From Garcia nutans (Eukaryota; Streptophyta; Magnoliopsida; Malpighiales; Euphorbiaceae): a stretch of 64,000 nt of DNA. Under the pieces are notes generated by a model. The model was given only the letters and a program-made list of their open reading frames with translations, ran no database searches and was not told the DNA's origin. Shown here piece after piece: positions 48,009-59,345 of the stretch. Each line of letters begins with the position of its first letter. The first letter of the stretch is position 1. The stretch is from positions 55,715,001 to 55,779,000 of the forward strand of contig CANTUV010000033.1 in the NCBI GenBank assembly GCA_947685225.1, in the 5' to 3' direction. Both the position numbers and the translations under genes were made by a program.

Positions 48009-48829
48009 TTACTTGTTGCTCCCCCCAAACTTTTTCTGAAGATTAATGACGACCTTCTTGTCTAGCTGGAAGGCCTTAGCAAGAACATCAGGATTAATAG
48101 GCGGATTAGATCCAAAGGTTGCATTTGCAACAGTGATAACACCAGGATTTTGGCTGTTCAGGCTAGCAAAGGCAACTCCATTCGTCTTGGCAATGTTGAA
48201 CTGAAAGTGAATAAGACCGATTGGAAACACAAAAACATCTCCTGGGTGTAGGATTTTGCTGATAAGACGATTTGGGTTTGATGTTACAAAGCCAACATAA
48301 AGAATGCCCTCAAGGACAACTAGGATCTCTGAGGCACGAGGATGAAAGTGAGGAGGGTTTAAACCACCATATGGTGCATAGTCAATACGAGCAAGGGAGA
48401 AAGCAAGAGTGTTAACCCCTGGTATTTGATCAACAGTCAAGAGAGTTACATTGGATCCAACTTGATTCATTGTATTTCTTGGAATGTTGAGTCCAGAAAA
48501 TGAGAAATCATTTGCTGTAGCTAAGTTTGGATTCTTGCAAAACTTTCCGTTCACAAACACTACATATGACAAAAATGATCGTTAATTATCTCCATGCAAT
48601 GTAAACCAAAATATAAATTCTGAAAAGACATTATGTTAGTAGTAATGATGTCAATGTTTAGGATAAAATTATGACAAAAGCAGAAAAACTGAAATATGAA
48701 TATACCAGCATTCTTGGGTTCATCTATTGCTACACAAAAGTCCTGGAGAGGGCTAGGATCATAAGCGGAAGCAAATGAATAAGCCAAAGCTAAAATTGTG
48801 AAAAATAAAACGAAATGAACACCTTTCAT
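48009..48829 (-). CDS. germin-like protein, subfamily 1 type (GLP1 of the array)
   Basis: Secreted cupin of the cell wall; family members bind Mn and some have superoxide dismutase or oxalate oxidase activity. Two exons, 48829-48706 and 48559-48009 (phase 1 intron, GT..AG), give 224 residues, the usual length. A signal peptide covers about residues 1-22 (MKGVHFVLFFTILALAYSFA). Cys32 and Cys49 form the conserved disulfide pair. Germin box 1 is GGLNPPHFHPRASEILVVLE (metal ligands His112, His114, Glu119); box 2 is GDVFVFPIGLIHFQFN (His159). Sequons NVT (78) and NAT (187) could be glycosylated. TATA box and G-box lie upstream. About 91 percent identical to GLP2 in the second exon (16 differences in 184 by my count). 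No lesion; it appears functional. Enzyme activity cannot be inferred. Confidence 0.95.
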
Positions 48830-50584
48830 TTTGATCAGACTCTCTAGCTATAACTTTACTTCTTAAGTGAGAGGCTTTGTGACGATGAGCTTCTTGCATG
48901 ATTGTCCTATTTATAGGCCACAGTCTTTGCATATGCGTACGTCACTGCACGTGTGACATGATAAAATTAAAAATTGTTTCCAGTTTTACATATTTGCTTT
49001 CTATTCTAACTTAATTTTAAATATTTTTCTAGTAATTTACAATACTAGCCTTTATTTGAAAACTCTGATTTTGTAAAAAATTCAGTTCGAATGAATTCTA
49101 TTTTATCTTAATGTTTGGAAGGAGAGAGTTTATAGAATTCAAATTAGCATGAAAAAAGAAATAATAGTTTATAGAATTCAAATTAGTATGAAAAAAATAA
49201 ATGATTTCAAAATAATTATGTCATTACTCAATATTTTAATTTAATTAATGTTTAATTTATCATTAAATTGCATAAATATATATTATAGTCTCTTAAAATC
49301 TCAGTTGTTATCGTTAAATAAATATAGAAAATTATAAAAATAAAACAAATTAAATTTATTATTTAAGTACATAGTGTTTAAAATAATTTTTGCTCAATAA
49401 TTTAATTATATTCTATTGATAGAATAGAAGTAAAAGTTGCTGAAAATATAATTTTTATGAGGACTTTCAAATTGTATATTTGAAATTAATTAATATTATA
49501 TATCTAATCTTGTACCAGACCTCTTGAAAAAATGTGATGTTTTTGGTTGAACTCTGATGCTAATTATTCCTTAATTGCTTTATTATTACTATTGTCTGTA
49601 ATGATAATGTGTTAATATTAGGTATGCAATAACACGAATATGATTTTCAAGGAGTGGTTTTGGTTGATTATCTACTTGAAGCTATGATCCAATCTAAGCA
49701 GAGTTCTGTACTTTTCCTGGTTCAAGTCTCATACAGTAGGACATGGACAAAGAAGGAGCAGATGGCTTTGGCTGGTCACGTCCATAACTAAACCTTTTTT
49801 TAATATAATATAATTCATAACTTTGGACCCCATCACTTCCATAACTTTGGACCCCTTCGTCCACCAGTATACATATATATATATACACACATATATATGT
49901 ATATATGTATGTGTGTGTATATATATACACATATTCTTTTTTTTATAAAATATACAAGCACATTTATTTATATATTTATAAATTTATATATATTCATTTA
50001 TATTTTTAAATTTATATGAAATTAAATATATATATATATGTGTATATATACACACACATTCATATATATGTGAATTTTATATGTATATATTCATTAATTT
50101 ATATTTTTAAATTTAAATAAATTATATATATAATTCATTTAAAGTATATATATAATTTAAATGAATTATATATATAATTATGTATATATATAAATTTTAT
50201 ATATAATTTATATATATGTAAATTTAAATAAAGTTTATTTTAATTTATAAAATTTTCATCAGAATTTATATATACATAAAAATCGATTACAAATGCATTA
50301 TATGAAAAAAATATTTTTTTAAAAATTAAAAATAAAATTATTATGTAATATTTTTAAAATATATAAAATTATAAAATATAAATATCATTTATTAAGCATA
50401 TATAACCTAATATTATAAATTAATTATTAAATTATTATAATATTTAATATTTAATTTTATAATAAATTTATTTAAATTTTTTTCGTAAAAATTTAATTCC
50501 TTTAATGAATTTTTGTTTCTATCATTATAAATATGAGTGCAGCAACATGATGATAAACAGTATCGGTGAAGAAGCTCCTGCTGA
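48830..50584. other. GLP1 promoter region and AT-rich junction of array units
   Basis: 48830-49793 is shared with the GLP2 upstream region. From about 49865 to 50500 lies long AT-microsatellite and palindromic AT sequence that has no counterpart in unit B and marks the junction between units. Confidence 0.6.
48906..48953 (-). promoter_or_regulatory. GLP1 core promoter: TATA box and G-box
   Basis: On the minus strand CCTATAAATAGG (48917-48906) lies 77 bases before the start codon. A CACGTG G-box is at 48948-48953 with a TACGTCAC motif beside it (about 48937-48945). The TATA and G-box recur at the same spacing before GLP2, consistent with bZIP/bHLH control (inference). Confidence 0.65.
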
Positions 50585-50665
50585 CTACAAACCGATCACT
50601 GTGACTTTATTTGAAAATTGAGTTTCCTTCATTAATTTTCTGCGTTCCTCACTGCTGGTATGGCT

Positions 50666-50887
50666 CTCATTATGAGGAGAAAAGGAATTGATTTCTTTGG
50701 CCATAAGATCAGCCCGTTTCCTGTTGGAAGTGTAATTGATTACTAGTTTTGCACTCAGTGAGGCCAAGTGGAGTGCTATGGCTTTCCCTGTTCCACGGGA
50801 AGAGCCAGTGACTATGACTACCTTGTCTTGGAGTGGGAGAGACAATGGGTTTGGTGGGTTGCTACTCGACGTGGGCCACGTGGCCAT
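50666..50887 (-). pseudogene. 5' fragment of an SDR gene, copy B
   Basis: About 74 codons match the first exon of the SDR: DKVVIVTGSSRGTGKAIALH, LASLSAKLVINYTSN and KEINSFSP. The cofactor motif reads TGSSRGTG. Homology stops abruptly after SPHNE, where unrelated codons run to a stop at 50585; the active-site region and second exon are absent. It retains the 22 bases that copy A has lost. It marks the left breakpoint of duplication unit B. Confidence 0.85.
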
Positions 50888-51651
50888 TTCTTCACAAAAA
50901 CCTAAAAAGGAAAAGAAATTACAAATAGAAAAAAATTAATAAATGGTGTATAAATTTTTTTATTTTTAGTATCACCAAAATAAATAAATAAAATTCATAT
51001 GCTAAAATAATAAAAATAAAAAAATTCATTATAATTTCTTTTTATTAATATATTATATAAATAAAAATTTTTATAAAAATATGATTTATATTTGGTATAT
51101 TTTTTATATAATGGCTATATGTCATAAAAATGTTAAAATTATATATTTTTATAAACCCAAAAGATTAAAATTATAAAAATAATAAAATAAATAAAAAATG
51201 AAATTTTGAAGAAAAAATATTTTATGTAATTTTCTTATGAGAATATTTTATGCAATTTGCTCTACGTTCAAAGTGCGTGTCTGAATTGATAATTATTTAT
51301 AACAAATTTTATTTTAACATTGAGGAAAAAAATTAACATCAATAAAAATTGAACTTGAAATTTGTTTATAAAGTGATTTAATTTCATTATTAGATTAAAA
51401 TGTTATTTGATAAATTTAAAATTAAAAAAATTTAGCGTATAAATTTTGTTAAATAAGTATTTAGTAAATGATTAAAATTTAATTATTTTGCTATTGATAA
51501 ATTTTTCTCTAATTGTACAGAGAATTTGAGTATCAATAATTTTTTTAAATCCGAATCTACTCAATTCTAGACTTTGATCTAAATATAAAACTAAAGTTGC
51601 AGTCGTGTTTCAATCCAAATCTGTTCAAATTTAGACTTTGACCTAAATGTA

Positions 51652-52001
51652 TGTCAAGACCCAGGAACAAGAGGACTCAGCTGATAAATAAAGCCCATTC
51701 ATTGTGTTGGCATTCTGTTAGTTGTTAGTGATATCAAATTCAGGTGGGTTTAGTGTGAAAGCTGGAATATTATTAGATATAATTCTAGATTTCTAATATA
51801 AATCAATTGTATTGCAGTAGAACAAGGAATAAGAATATTGAATACAATTGTTTCCTCATTTCCTTCCAGTCTCTCTCTTTGTTCTTGTTCTTCTTCCCTT
51901 TGCTGTGATTTCTTCTCTTCCATTCTCTTCTTCTTCTTCTTCTTCTACTTCTTTCTCTGTTCTTCTCCAGCTGCAAGTCAGGAACACCAAGGTACCTGAC
52001 A
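51652..52001. mobile_element. solo LTR, 350 bp
   Basis: The segment begins TGTCAAGACCCAGG and ends GTACCTGACA (TG..CA), flanked by a perfect 5-bp duplication ATGTA (51647-51651 and 52002-52006). It contains a CT-rich leader-like stretch and an AATAAA. The paralogous site in unit A (near 47201-47210, CTATATGTTAAAAACTA) has no insert. Product of LTR-LTR recombination of an LTR retrotransposon; family unknown. Confidence 0.88.
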
Positions 52002-52410
52002 ATGTAAAACTAAAATAGAAATCTTGAAATTTTAACTCAAATATGTTTAATTTCATATTTTAATCTAAAATGTGTAAGCAAGGTTGAAGTCGGAACATTC
52101 ATATTATATATATATATACTCAATTCATAAGGCCTCATTTTAATTTATTGATTTCTATGTGAATGAAAGCTTTAGTAGTAAAATTAATTATCAATATAAT
52201 ATTTGACACTTGAAAAAAAAATTTAAAAGATCTATTGTAAAGTAATTCTCAAAATTATATTGTTTGCAAATGAGGTTTTGATCTTTGATAAATCAAAATT
52301 GGTTATTTTTTAATCTTCATGGTGTGGCAATTTTTTTTTTTCGTTTAATACTTGAGAGAATATTTACAAAGGAAAATAAATGTCTTGAAAGAAGGACTTG
52401 AGCTAGTCCT

Positions 52411-52860
52411 TGTAGAAAAAAAATAATTAATTGAAGAGGCTAAGTTGAAATAATGGAGATGGATTAAAGTGAAAAAAAATTTTAATTAAAGAAAAATATT
52501 ACAAAAACTAATTCTTTCACTCTACTCACTTTGCTTCAAACTCTCTCTATAATACTACTAGAACACTTAGAAAAAAAGAGAATATGAGAGGAGATGGGAT
52601 GATTTGCAAGCTCTTCTTCTTGCCTATTTATAGGTGAAGAGCTCCCAAAAATATATTGACATAAATTTAAAATTAATTAACTAAACTTGGTATTCCTAAT
52701 GCCAAGTATCCTTATTTTCTTCCACACAATTTATTTAATATGTGGAGCAATGTTAAGCCACATATTTGGTTGATAGTTTTTTTAGCCAAGTACCTAAAAT
52801 TCTCACCACACAAATTTTTATTTTATTTTATTAGATGATAATTTATGTTGATTTTTAATA
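52411..52860 (-). repeat. 3' LTR of the 5.2-kb copia element
   Basis: Matches 57213-57659. It includes CTATAAATAGG on the minus strand at about 52623-52634. Confidence 0.9.
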
Positions 52861-52870
52861 CTCCCCCTCA
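52861..52870 (-). other. polypurine tract of the 5.2-kb copia element
   Basis: On the minus strand TTGAGGGGGAG abuts the 3' LTR. Confidence 0.75.
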
Positions 52871-55800
52871 ACATAAATTATCTTCTCTTGTTGCTTCTCT
52901 AGAAACCATTCCAAGTTGACTTCGAAAATTTTCAACCTTTGCTGGTGGCAAACTTTTTGTCAATATGTTTGCAACTTGGTCTTCTGTCTTTACATATGTC
53001 ATCTTGAGTTCATTTCGCAAGACTTTCTCTCGCACATAGTGATAATGTACCTCCACGTGCTTGGTTCTAGCATGGAACATAGGATTCTCTGCAAGCTTTA
53101 TTGCGGACTGATTATCACATTGCAGTGAAATGACATATTGCATAGGTTGATGCAGATCCTTCAATAACAGTGTTAGCCATGCACTTTCCTGAGCTGCCAT
53201 TGCTGCTGCTCGGTACTCTGCTTCTGTCGTTGATAGTGAAACTGTCGGTTGTCTCTTGCTACACCAAGAAATTGCTCCCGATCCCAATTTGAACACATAC
53301 CTAGTAGTTGATCTTCTTGTATCATGATCTCCAGCATAGTCAGCATCACAATACCCAACTACTTTCCAGTCTTCACCTCTTTTGTAAAAGAGACCATAGT
53401 CAACGGTGCCTTTCACATACCGTAGGATTCGCCGAACTGCTTCGAGATGAGGCTTTTTTGGATTTTGCATGAACCGACTCACAACTCCTACTACAAATGC
53501 AATATCTGGCCTTGTCAGTGTTAAGTAAATTAAACTTCCAACTAACTGCCGATACATGGTGATATCTTCTAGCCCATTGCCTTCTTCTGAGCAATACTTG
53601 ACATTTGGCTCCATAAGAGTTGATATCGGTTTGCTTTCTGACATCCCAAACTTAGCAAGCAAATCTTTTGCATATTTTTGCTGACAAAGAAATAACCCTT
53701 CCTTAGTGTAGTCAATTTCTAACCCAAGGAAATGCTTATGTTCTCCAAGCTCTTTCATCTGGAACCGTATTGACAAATTTTATCTGATTTGGCGAACTTC
53801 ATTTTTTTCATCTCCAGTGATTATGAGATCATCAACATAAACTAGTATAATGACTAGTTTACCACCACGTTCTTTGACAAACAAACTTGAGTCTGCATGG
53901 GAAAGAGAGTACCCACTTTGAATTAAGAACTCAGCAATTTTGCCATACCAAGCTCTAGGTGCTTGCTTCAATCCATACAGAGCTTTCTTTAACTTGCACA
54001 CATAGTTGGGATTTTTACCATTTTCAAATTCCTTTGGCTGCTCCATGTAAATTTCTCGGTCCAACTCTCCATATAAGAAAGCATTTTTTACATCCATCTG
54101 CCATAACTTCCATGACTTCTGGGCAGCAATTGCTAGTAGCACCCGAACAGTTGTAATCTTGGCCACAGGACTAAATGTCTCATCATAGTCTAGTCCATAC
54201 TGCTGAGTAAATCCTCGAGCCACCAATCGAGCCTTGTGCCTTTCAATCGATCCATCTGGACGAGTTTTGATCTTGTAAACCCATTTACACGATATGGGCT
54301 TCACGTCTTTGGGTTTTGGAACTAAATCCCATGTTTGATTTATTTCCAAGGCACTGATCTCCTCCACCATAGCCTGAATCCATTCATCTTTCTGAGATGC
54401 CTCCTCATAGGAAAATGGCTCCTTTTCTTCTTCAACTAATGCCACATTAGAGCTAACATATTTTAGATTCGGCTTCCTTGGTCTGGTTGATCTTCTTAAC
54501 GGAGGTGGTGACAATTCTCCTGTTAGCTGATCTTCTGGGATATCAGCTGCTGCTGGAGATACTTCTTCAGTTTTATGGTAGACTCCTGTTTGCCATGGCT
54601 TTTCTTGTGGTGATGATGATGAAGCTGCTTCTGTATGGTGTTGTAAACCTTTAGACTGCTCTTTGAACGCCTCTTGCACTTTTTCCTCTATCTCTTTGGA
54701 TTGAGGTAGTACCACATATTCTGGATTCCACCAGGATGAAGTCTCATCGAATACGACATTTCGTGAGACATAGCATCTACCACTATTAGGATCACAACAG
54801 CGCCAGCCTTTTCTACATTCATCATATCCCACAAAGATACATCTTGCTGCCTTTTTATCAAATTTGCTACATAGTTGATCTTGCACAATACATAGCAAAT
54901 ACACCCAAACACTCTGAAGTGAGTTACTGTAGGTCTCAGCTCTTTTAACTTTTCAAAGGGAGAAACAAAACCCAACTTTGGTTGTGGAAGTCTATTGATG
55001 ATGTGAGCTGTTGTTGCCATACATTCTGCTCAAAATATACCAGGAACATTTTTAGCATGTAACATGCTCCGACAAACTTCTGCAAGATGTCTATTTTTTC
55101 TTTCTGCTACATCATTCTGTTGTGGTGTGCCCGGACAAGTTAACTGTCTTCGAATCTTGCTTTGGCAAAGATACTCAGAGAATTCATCAGACATATACTC
55201 TCCTCCATTATCTGTACGAAGGCATTGGATTGGCTTTCCAACTTCACTCTCCACCATCATCTTGAACTTCTTGAATTTTGCTAAAGCTTCAGATTTCTCC
55301 TTCATGAAGTACACCCAGACGTATCTAGAATAATCATCAATAAATGTAATCATGTAGTGCATTCCATTTATTGATGATTGTTTGACTTTTCCAAATACAT
55401 CTGAGTGAACCAACTCCAGTGGTCTCTTAGCTTTAAAACTTGACTCCTCATATGGTAGCTGGTGCGCTTTTCCATATTGGCAACCTACACACACTGTGTC
55501 AGTGTGAACATCAAGATGAGGTAGTCCTCTGAGTGACTCTTTATTTATCATCATCTTTAACTTCTGGTAATTCACATGTCCGAGTCGAGCATGCCATAGA
55601 TCTGCTGTCTCATTGCTTCTTGTTTTATCTACATAAGCTTCCTCAGCATACATCACATACATAGAGTCTACCTTTCTTCCTTCTATTATCGGTGAATCAA
55701 TTATTTTGACTTTCCGACAAACTTTGACATCATTTTGACTGAAGACTACAAAATAGCCAGGATCTGTCAATTATGATATTGACAAAAGATTCTTCTTCAT

Positions 55801-56080
55801 CCCAGCAACTCGATAAACATCCTCCAGTTGCACTTGCTTCTTGTTGCAACTTGAGTTGATCACAGTGCCACCAACATGAGTTATTGGCAGTCGTGAGTTA
55901 TTTGCTGTTACCACAACCTGCTTACCTTTGTATTCTGAAGCATTGTGAATTTTCTCCATTTTTCCTGTCATATGACTAGAACACCCTGAGTCAAAGATCC
56001 AATCCTTCTCATAATTTATCTGAAGAGAGTCAATAGCAGAGGCTGCTAGCTCAGTATGGGCATTTGATGACTATCCTTCT
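52868..56080 (-). pseudogene. copia pol region (protease, integrase, RT, RNase H), disabled
   Basis: Order along the minus strand: protease remnant around GCSSHMTGKMEKIHN (near 55980); integrase with HARLGHVNYQKLK, IDDYSRYVWVYFMKEK, RTDNGGEYM and TPQQNDVAERKNRHLAEV; RT with WVYKIKTRPDGSIERHKARL, ARGFTQQYGLDYDETFSPVA, QMDVKNAFLYGEL and the YVDDLIITGD active site; RNase H with CDADYAGDHDTRRSTTRYVF and LSTTEAEYRA. In-frame stops occur near 55771 (after LLSIS), 55028 (TGA replacing a Trp in F-W-A-E) and 53777; a frameshift lies near 54900. So no polyprotein can be made. Some stops fit G-to-A change. Confidence 0.92.
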
Positions 56081-56117
56081 TCTTCAATCAACAATGCCAT
56101 TAGACTAGGAACTTCCA

Positions 56118-57077
56118 TTATTTGTGGATCGAAATTCCCTTCTTCTTGCTATGGTTCTGTAGATGCAAACATTGCTTCAAAATTCTACTCAGGTTCATTT
56201 TGATGAGTCCCTGAGACTTTTGCTGCATTACTCTCCATATTCTTTTTATTATGCCAACAGTCCTTGGCATAATGTCCTTTCTTTCCACAGACATAACATT
56301 TGTCATTCTGTCTACTGCTAGACTTTGACTGATGGTTATTTTGGGATCACCTTTGATGAGCTCCCCCTGATTGAGAACTTTCTCCAGTTTGCTTCGCTCC
56401 TCTTGATTGGGAACCTTCTCGTGTCCCCCCTCTTGGTTGATCACGACCTGGATTCTTCTTTCTATTGGTGAATAGTGCCACCTCTTCTGTGTTTGATGAT
56501 ACTCCAGCCATTTGCCTGGCTAAAGTTTCCTGACTTACCAATAGATTCTCCAATTCTTCAATCGAGGGTTGTGTTGGCCACCCTTGGATTGCAACAATAA
56601 AACCTCTATATTGAGGTCTTAATCCATGAATGATTCTCATCCTGTCGGTGTTGACTTTGGATGATTCATCTAGCTCTCCAATTTCTCTGCAAAGAGATTT
56701 TATTTTTACGAAGTACTGACTAATTGTCATATCACGTTATGCGATAGACATTAGTTCACTCTCCAAGACCTGTAATCTTGCATCATTTTTCTTCGTAAAT
56801 CGAGACGCAAGTGAGTCCCAAGCCTCCTTTGGTGTGGAAGCTTCTCTAACGTGCTCCATCATTTCCTCTTTAATTGTAGTCTTTATAGCATCGCCTTTCC
56901 AACTTTAATCTTCCATTTCTTTAGAAGATTATCATCCATTGGTGGTGTAGTCTCAATCCCAGCAATAACCTCCCAGAGGTCCTGACCTTGCAGGTACGAC
57001 TCCATACAGGTCTTTTATATGCCGTAATTATTGTTGTTGAGCTTTTTGATGCTCCCAACATTAATTGATTCTGCCAT
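56118..57077 (-). pseudogene. copia gag, disabled
   Basis: The frame starts MAESINVGSIKKLNNNNYGI and meets a stop where a Trp is expected; later parts include QGQDLWEVIAGIETTPPMDD, DMTISQYFVKIKSLCREIGE and a CCHC zinc knuckle CYVCGKKGHYAKDC (near 56250-56295). Several stops and shifts separate these pieces. Confidence 0.85.
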
Positions 57078-57198
57078 CGTATCTTGTCAAAGAAAATACC
57101 AAGATAAATTTCTTTCAGATATGGAAGATCAGTCTAAGCTGCAACCACAGTGCCTACTTAAAATAATCTGAGTATTTAACTTGATTTTGACAACCTTG

Positions 57199-57210
57199 GC
57201 TCTGATACCA
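57199..57210 (-). other. primer-binding site of the 5.2-kb copia element
   Basis: TGGTATCAGAGC on the minus strand, 2 bases after the 5' LTR; initiator tRNA-Met type. Confidence 0.88.
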
Positions 57211-57212
57211 AT

Positions 57213-57659
57213 TGTAGAAAAAAAAATTAATTGAAGAGGCTAAGTTGAAATAATGGAGATGGATTAAAGTGAAAGAAAATTTTAATTAAAGAAAAATATT
57301 ACAAAAACTAATTCTTTCACTCTACTCACTTTGCTTCAAACTCTCTTTATAATACTACTAGAACACTTAGAAAAGAAGAGAAAATAAGAAGAGATGGGAT
57401 GATTTGCAAGCTTTTCTTCTTGCCTATTTATAGGTGAAGAGCTCCAAAAAATATGTGGACATAAATTTAAAATTAATTAACTAAACTTGGTATTCCTAAT
57501 GCCAAGTATCCTTATTTTCTTCCACACAATTTATTTAATATGTGGGGCAATATTAAGTCACATATTTGGTTGATAGTCTTTTTAGCCAAGTAGCTAAAAT
57601 TCTCATCACACAAATTTTTTTTTATTTTATTAGATGATAATTTATGTTGATTTTTAATA
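57213..57659 (-). repeat. 5' LTR of the 5.2-kb copia element
   Basis: Pairs with 52411-52860. The right edge abuts the GTCCT duplication. Confidence 0.9.
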
Positions 57660-58499
57660 GTCCTTTCATAAAATTATTCTTTTTTAATTTCTGAAATTTT
57701 AATTTGGTTAGCTAATTTTTATTTTTCGATATTAGTTGCAATTGTATTATATAGAAATTTTTTTTGTTATTATTTAAAGGGTTAACCATTCAAATTATCA
57801 CTTAAGTTAACCATTCAAATTATCACTTAACTCATAATAATGATCTTTGTAGTCTTTGTAATTTCTACAGATGATGATCTAGCATCGATGAATTTTGTGT
57901 TTTTCTGCTGTCTCCTCTGTTTCATACTCTGTTTTGATTATTATGTGTTCTGCTCTCCCCAAAATCCAACATGCATTGTGCTTCAATGATCTTTATGGAC
58001 TATGAAATGAATATATTTTCTTGGGTATAATCGAAGCTTAAAAAGTGCGTCATTGGCTCATTGCAATTTCCTCTTAATACTCTTTGATTACCTAATCTGC
58101 TGTGCTTTCAAAAAGTTCTCCTTGAAGAAAATAATTTGCTCTCTGGGGAGATACCAACCTGGTACTTTGGATTTCGGCTTTTACGGTCTCTTGGAAGATT
58201 GCCATCTTGTTTTGGTGATATGCAAAGCCATCTTTCTGTTCTCATGTTAGATATGTGTAGTAATTTTTTTTTATCGATTCTCATGCTGAGTATTACAATG
58301 TAACTTGTTTTTCTAAAATTTTATTTTAAAGATTTCTGTTATGTACTGGCTTGAGCTCTGGTATTAAGATTATCTCCAACATAGCAATTTAAAATTGGTA
58401 ACCTCTCTTTATTTAACATTTAATGGAATTACAAGGAACACAGAACATCAATGTCATGGAAGGTTACTACAAGTCCCAAGTTCATTTATGCATGTCTCT

Positions 58500-59345
58500 T
58501 TACTTGTTGCTCCCACCAAACTTTTTCAGAAGATTAATGACGACATTCTTATCTAGCTGGAAGGCCTTAGCAAGAATATCAGGATTAATTGGCGGATTTG
58601 ATCCAAAGGTTGCATTTGCAATAGTGATAACACCAGGATTTTGGCTATTCAGGCTAGCAAAGGCAACTCCATTCGTCTTTGCAATGTTGAATTGAAAGTG
58701 AATAAGACCAATTGGAAACACAAAAACATCTCCTGGGTATAGGATTTTGCTGATAAGACGATTTGGGTTTGATGTTACAAAGCCAACATAAAGAATGCCC
58801 TCAAGGACTACAAGGATCTCTGTGGCTCGAGGATGAGTGTGGGGAGGGTTTAAACCACCAAATGGTGCAAAGTCAATACGAGCAAGGGAAATACCAAGAG
58901 TGTTAACTCCTCGTATTTGATCAACATTCAAGAGAGTTACAGTTGATCCAACTTGATTCATTGTATTTCTTGGAATATTGAGTCCAGAAAATGAGAAATC
59001 ATTTTCTGTAGTTAGGTTTGGATTCTTGCAAAATTTTCCATTCACAAACACTGCACATGACAAAAATGATTGTTAGTTATCTCCATGCAATGTAAACCAA
59101 AATGAAAATTCTGAAAAGACATTATGTTAGTAGCAATGATGACAATCTTTAGGGTAAAATTATGACAAAAACAGAAACAGAAACTAGAAAGAAAGCAGGA
59201 AAAACTGAAATAAGATTATACCAGCATTCTTGGGTTCATCTATTGCTACACAGAAGTCCTGGAGTGGGCTAGGGTCATAGGCAATGGCATATGAGAAAGC
59301 TAAAACCAAGACTGTGAAAGCTAGAAGGAAATGAACACCTTTCAT
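58500..59345 (-). CDS. germin-like protein, subfamily 1 type (GLP2 of the array)
   Basis: Tandem paralogue of GLP1, with the same two-exon structure: 59345-59222 and 59050-58500, 224 residues. The signal peptide is MKGVHFLLAFTVLVLAFSYA. Germin box 1 is GGLNPPHTHPRATEILVVLE, closer to the family consensus than GLP1 (HTH against HFH); box 2 GDVFVFPIGLIHFQFN is unchanged. The NVT sequon of GLP1 is TVT here, so one glycosylation site is lost; NAT is kept. Both cysteines are present. Differences from GLP1 cluster in the N-terminal half of the cupin barrel. Flanked on the 3' side by the copia insertion but the coding region and promoter are intact. Confidence 0.95.

Larger units (their letters stand above)
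45880..49793. repeat. tandem unit A of the SDR-GLP duplication
   Basis: SDR 5' exon, spacer, GLP gene and GLP upstream flank are all matched in order and orientation by sequence in 50666-60245. Examples of paired non-coding sequence: about 46850-47200 with 51280-51640, and 49540-49770 with 59985-60230. Unit A lacks the solo LTR and the copia element of unit B. Confidence 0.85.
52411..57659 (-). mobile_element. degenerate Ty1/copia LTR retrotransposon, 5,249 bp
   Basis: LTRs at 52411-52860 (450 bp) and 57213-57659 (447 bp) differ at about 17 positions (roughly 4 percent). A GTCCT target duplication flanks it (52406-52410 and 57660-57664). On the minus strand the order is 5' LTR, TGGTATCAGAGC primer site, gag with zinc knuckle, protease, integrase, RT, RNase H, purine tract, 3' LTR: the copia order. 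The LTR ends are TA..CA on the element strand rather than TG..CA. Several stop codons and shifts disable gag and pol. It inserted in the spacer of array unit B. Confidence 0.95.

Noticed and set aside
47847..48065. Frame with a repeated TRNTEH peptide
   Set aside because: It is a translation of the 27-bp minisatellite in the GLP1 3' UTR on the opposite strand.
49865..50500. Array of palindromic ATATA/TATAT segments considered as a regulatory or origin-like structure
   Set aside because: Simple-sequence expansion explains it; no additional conserved motif.
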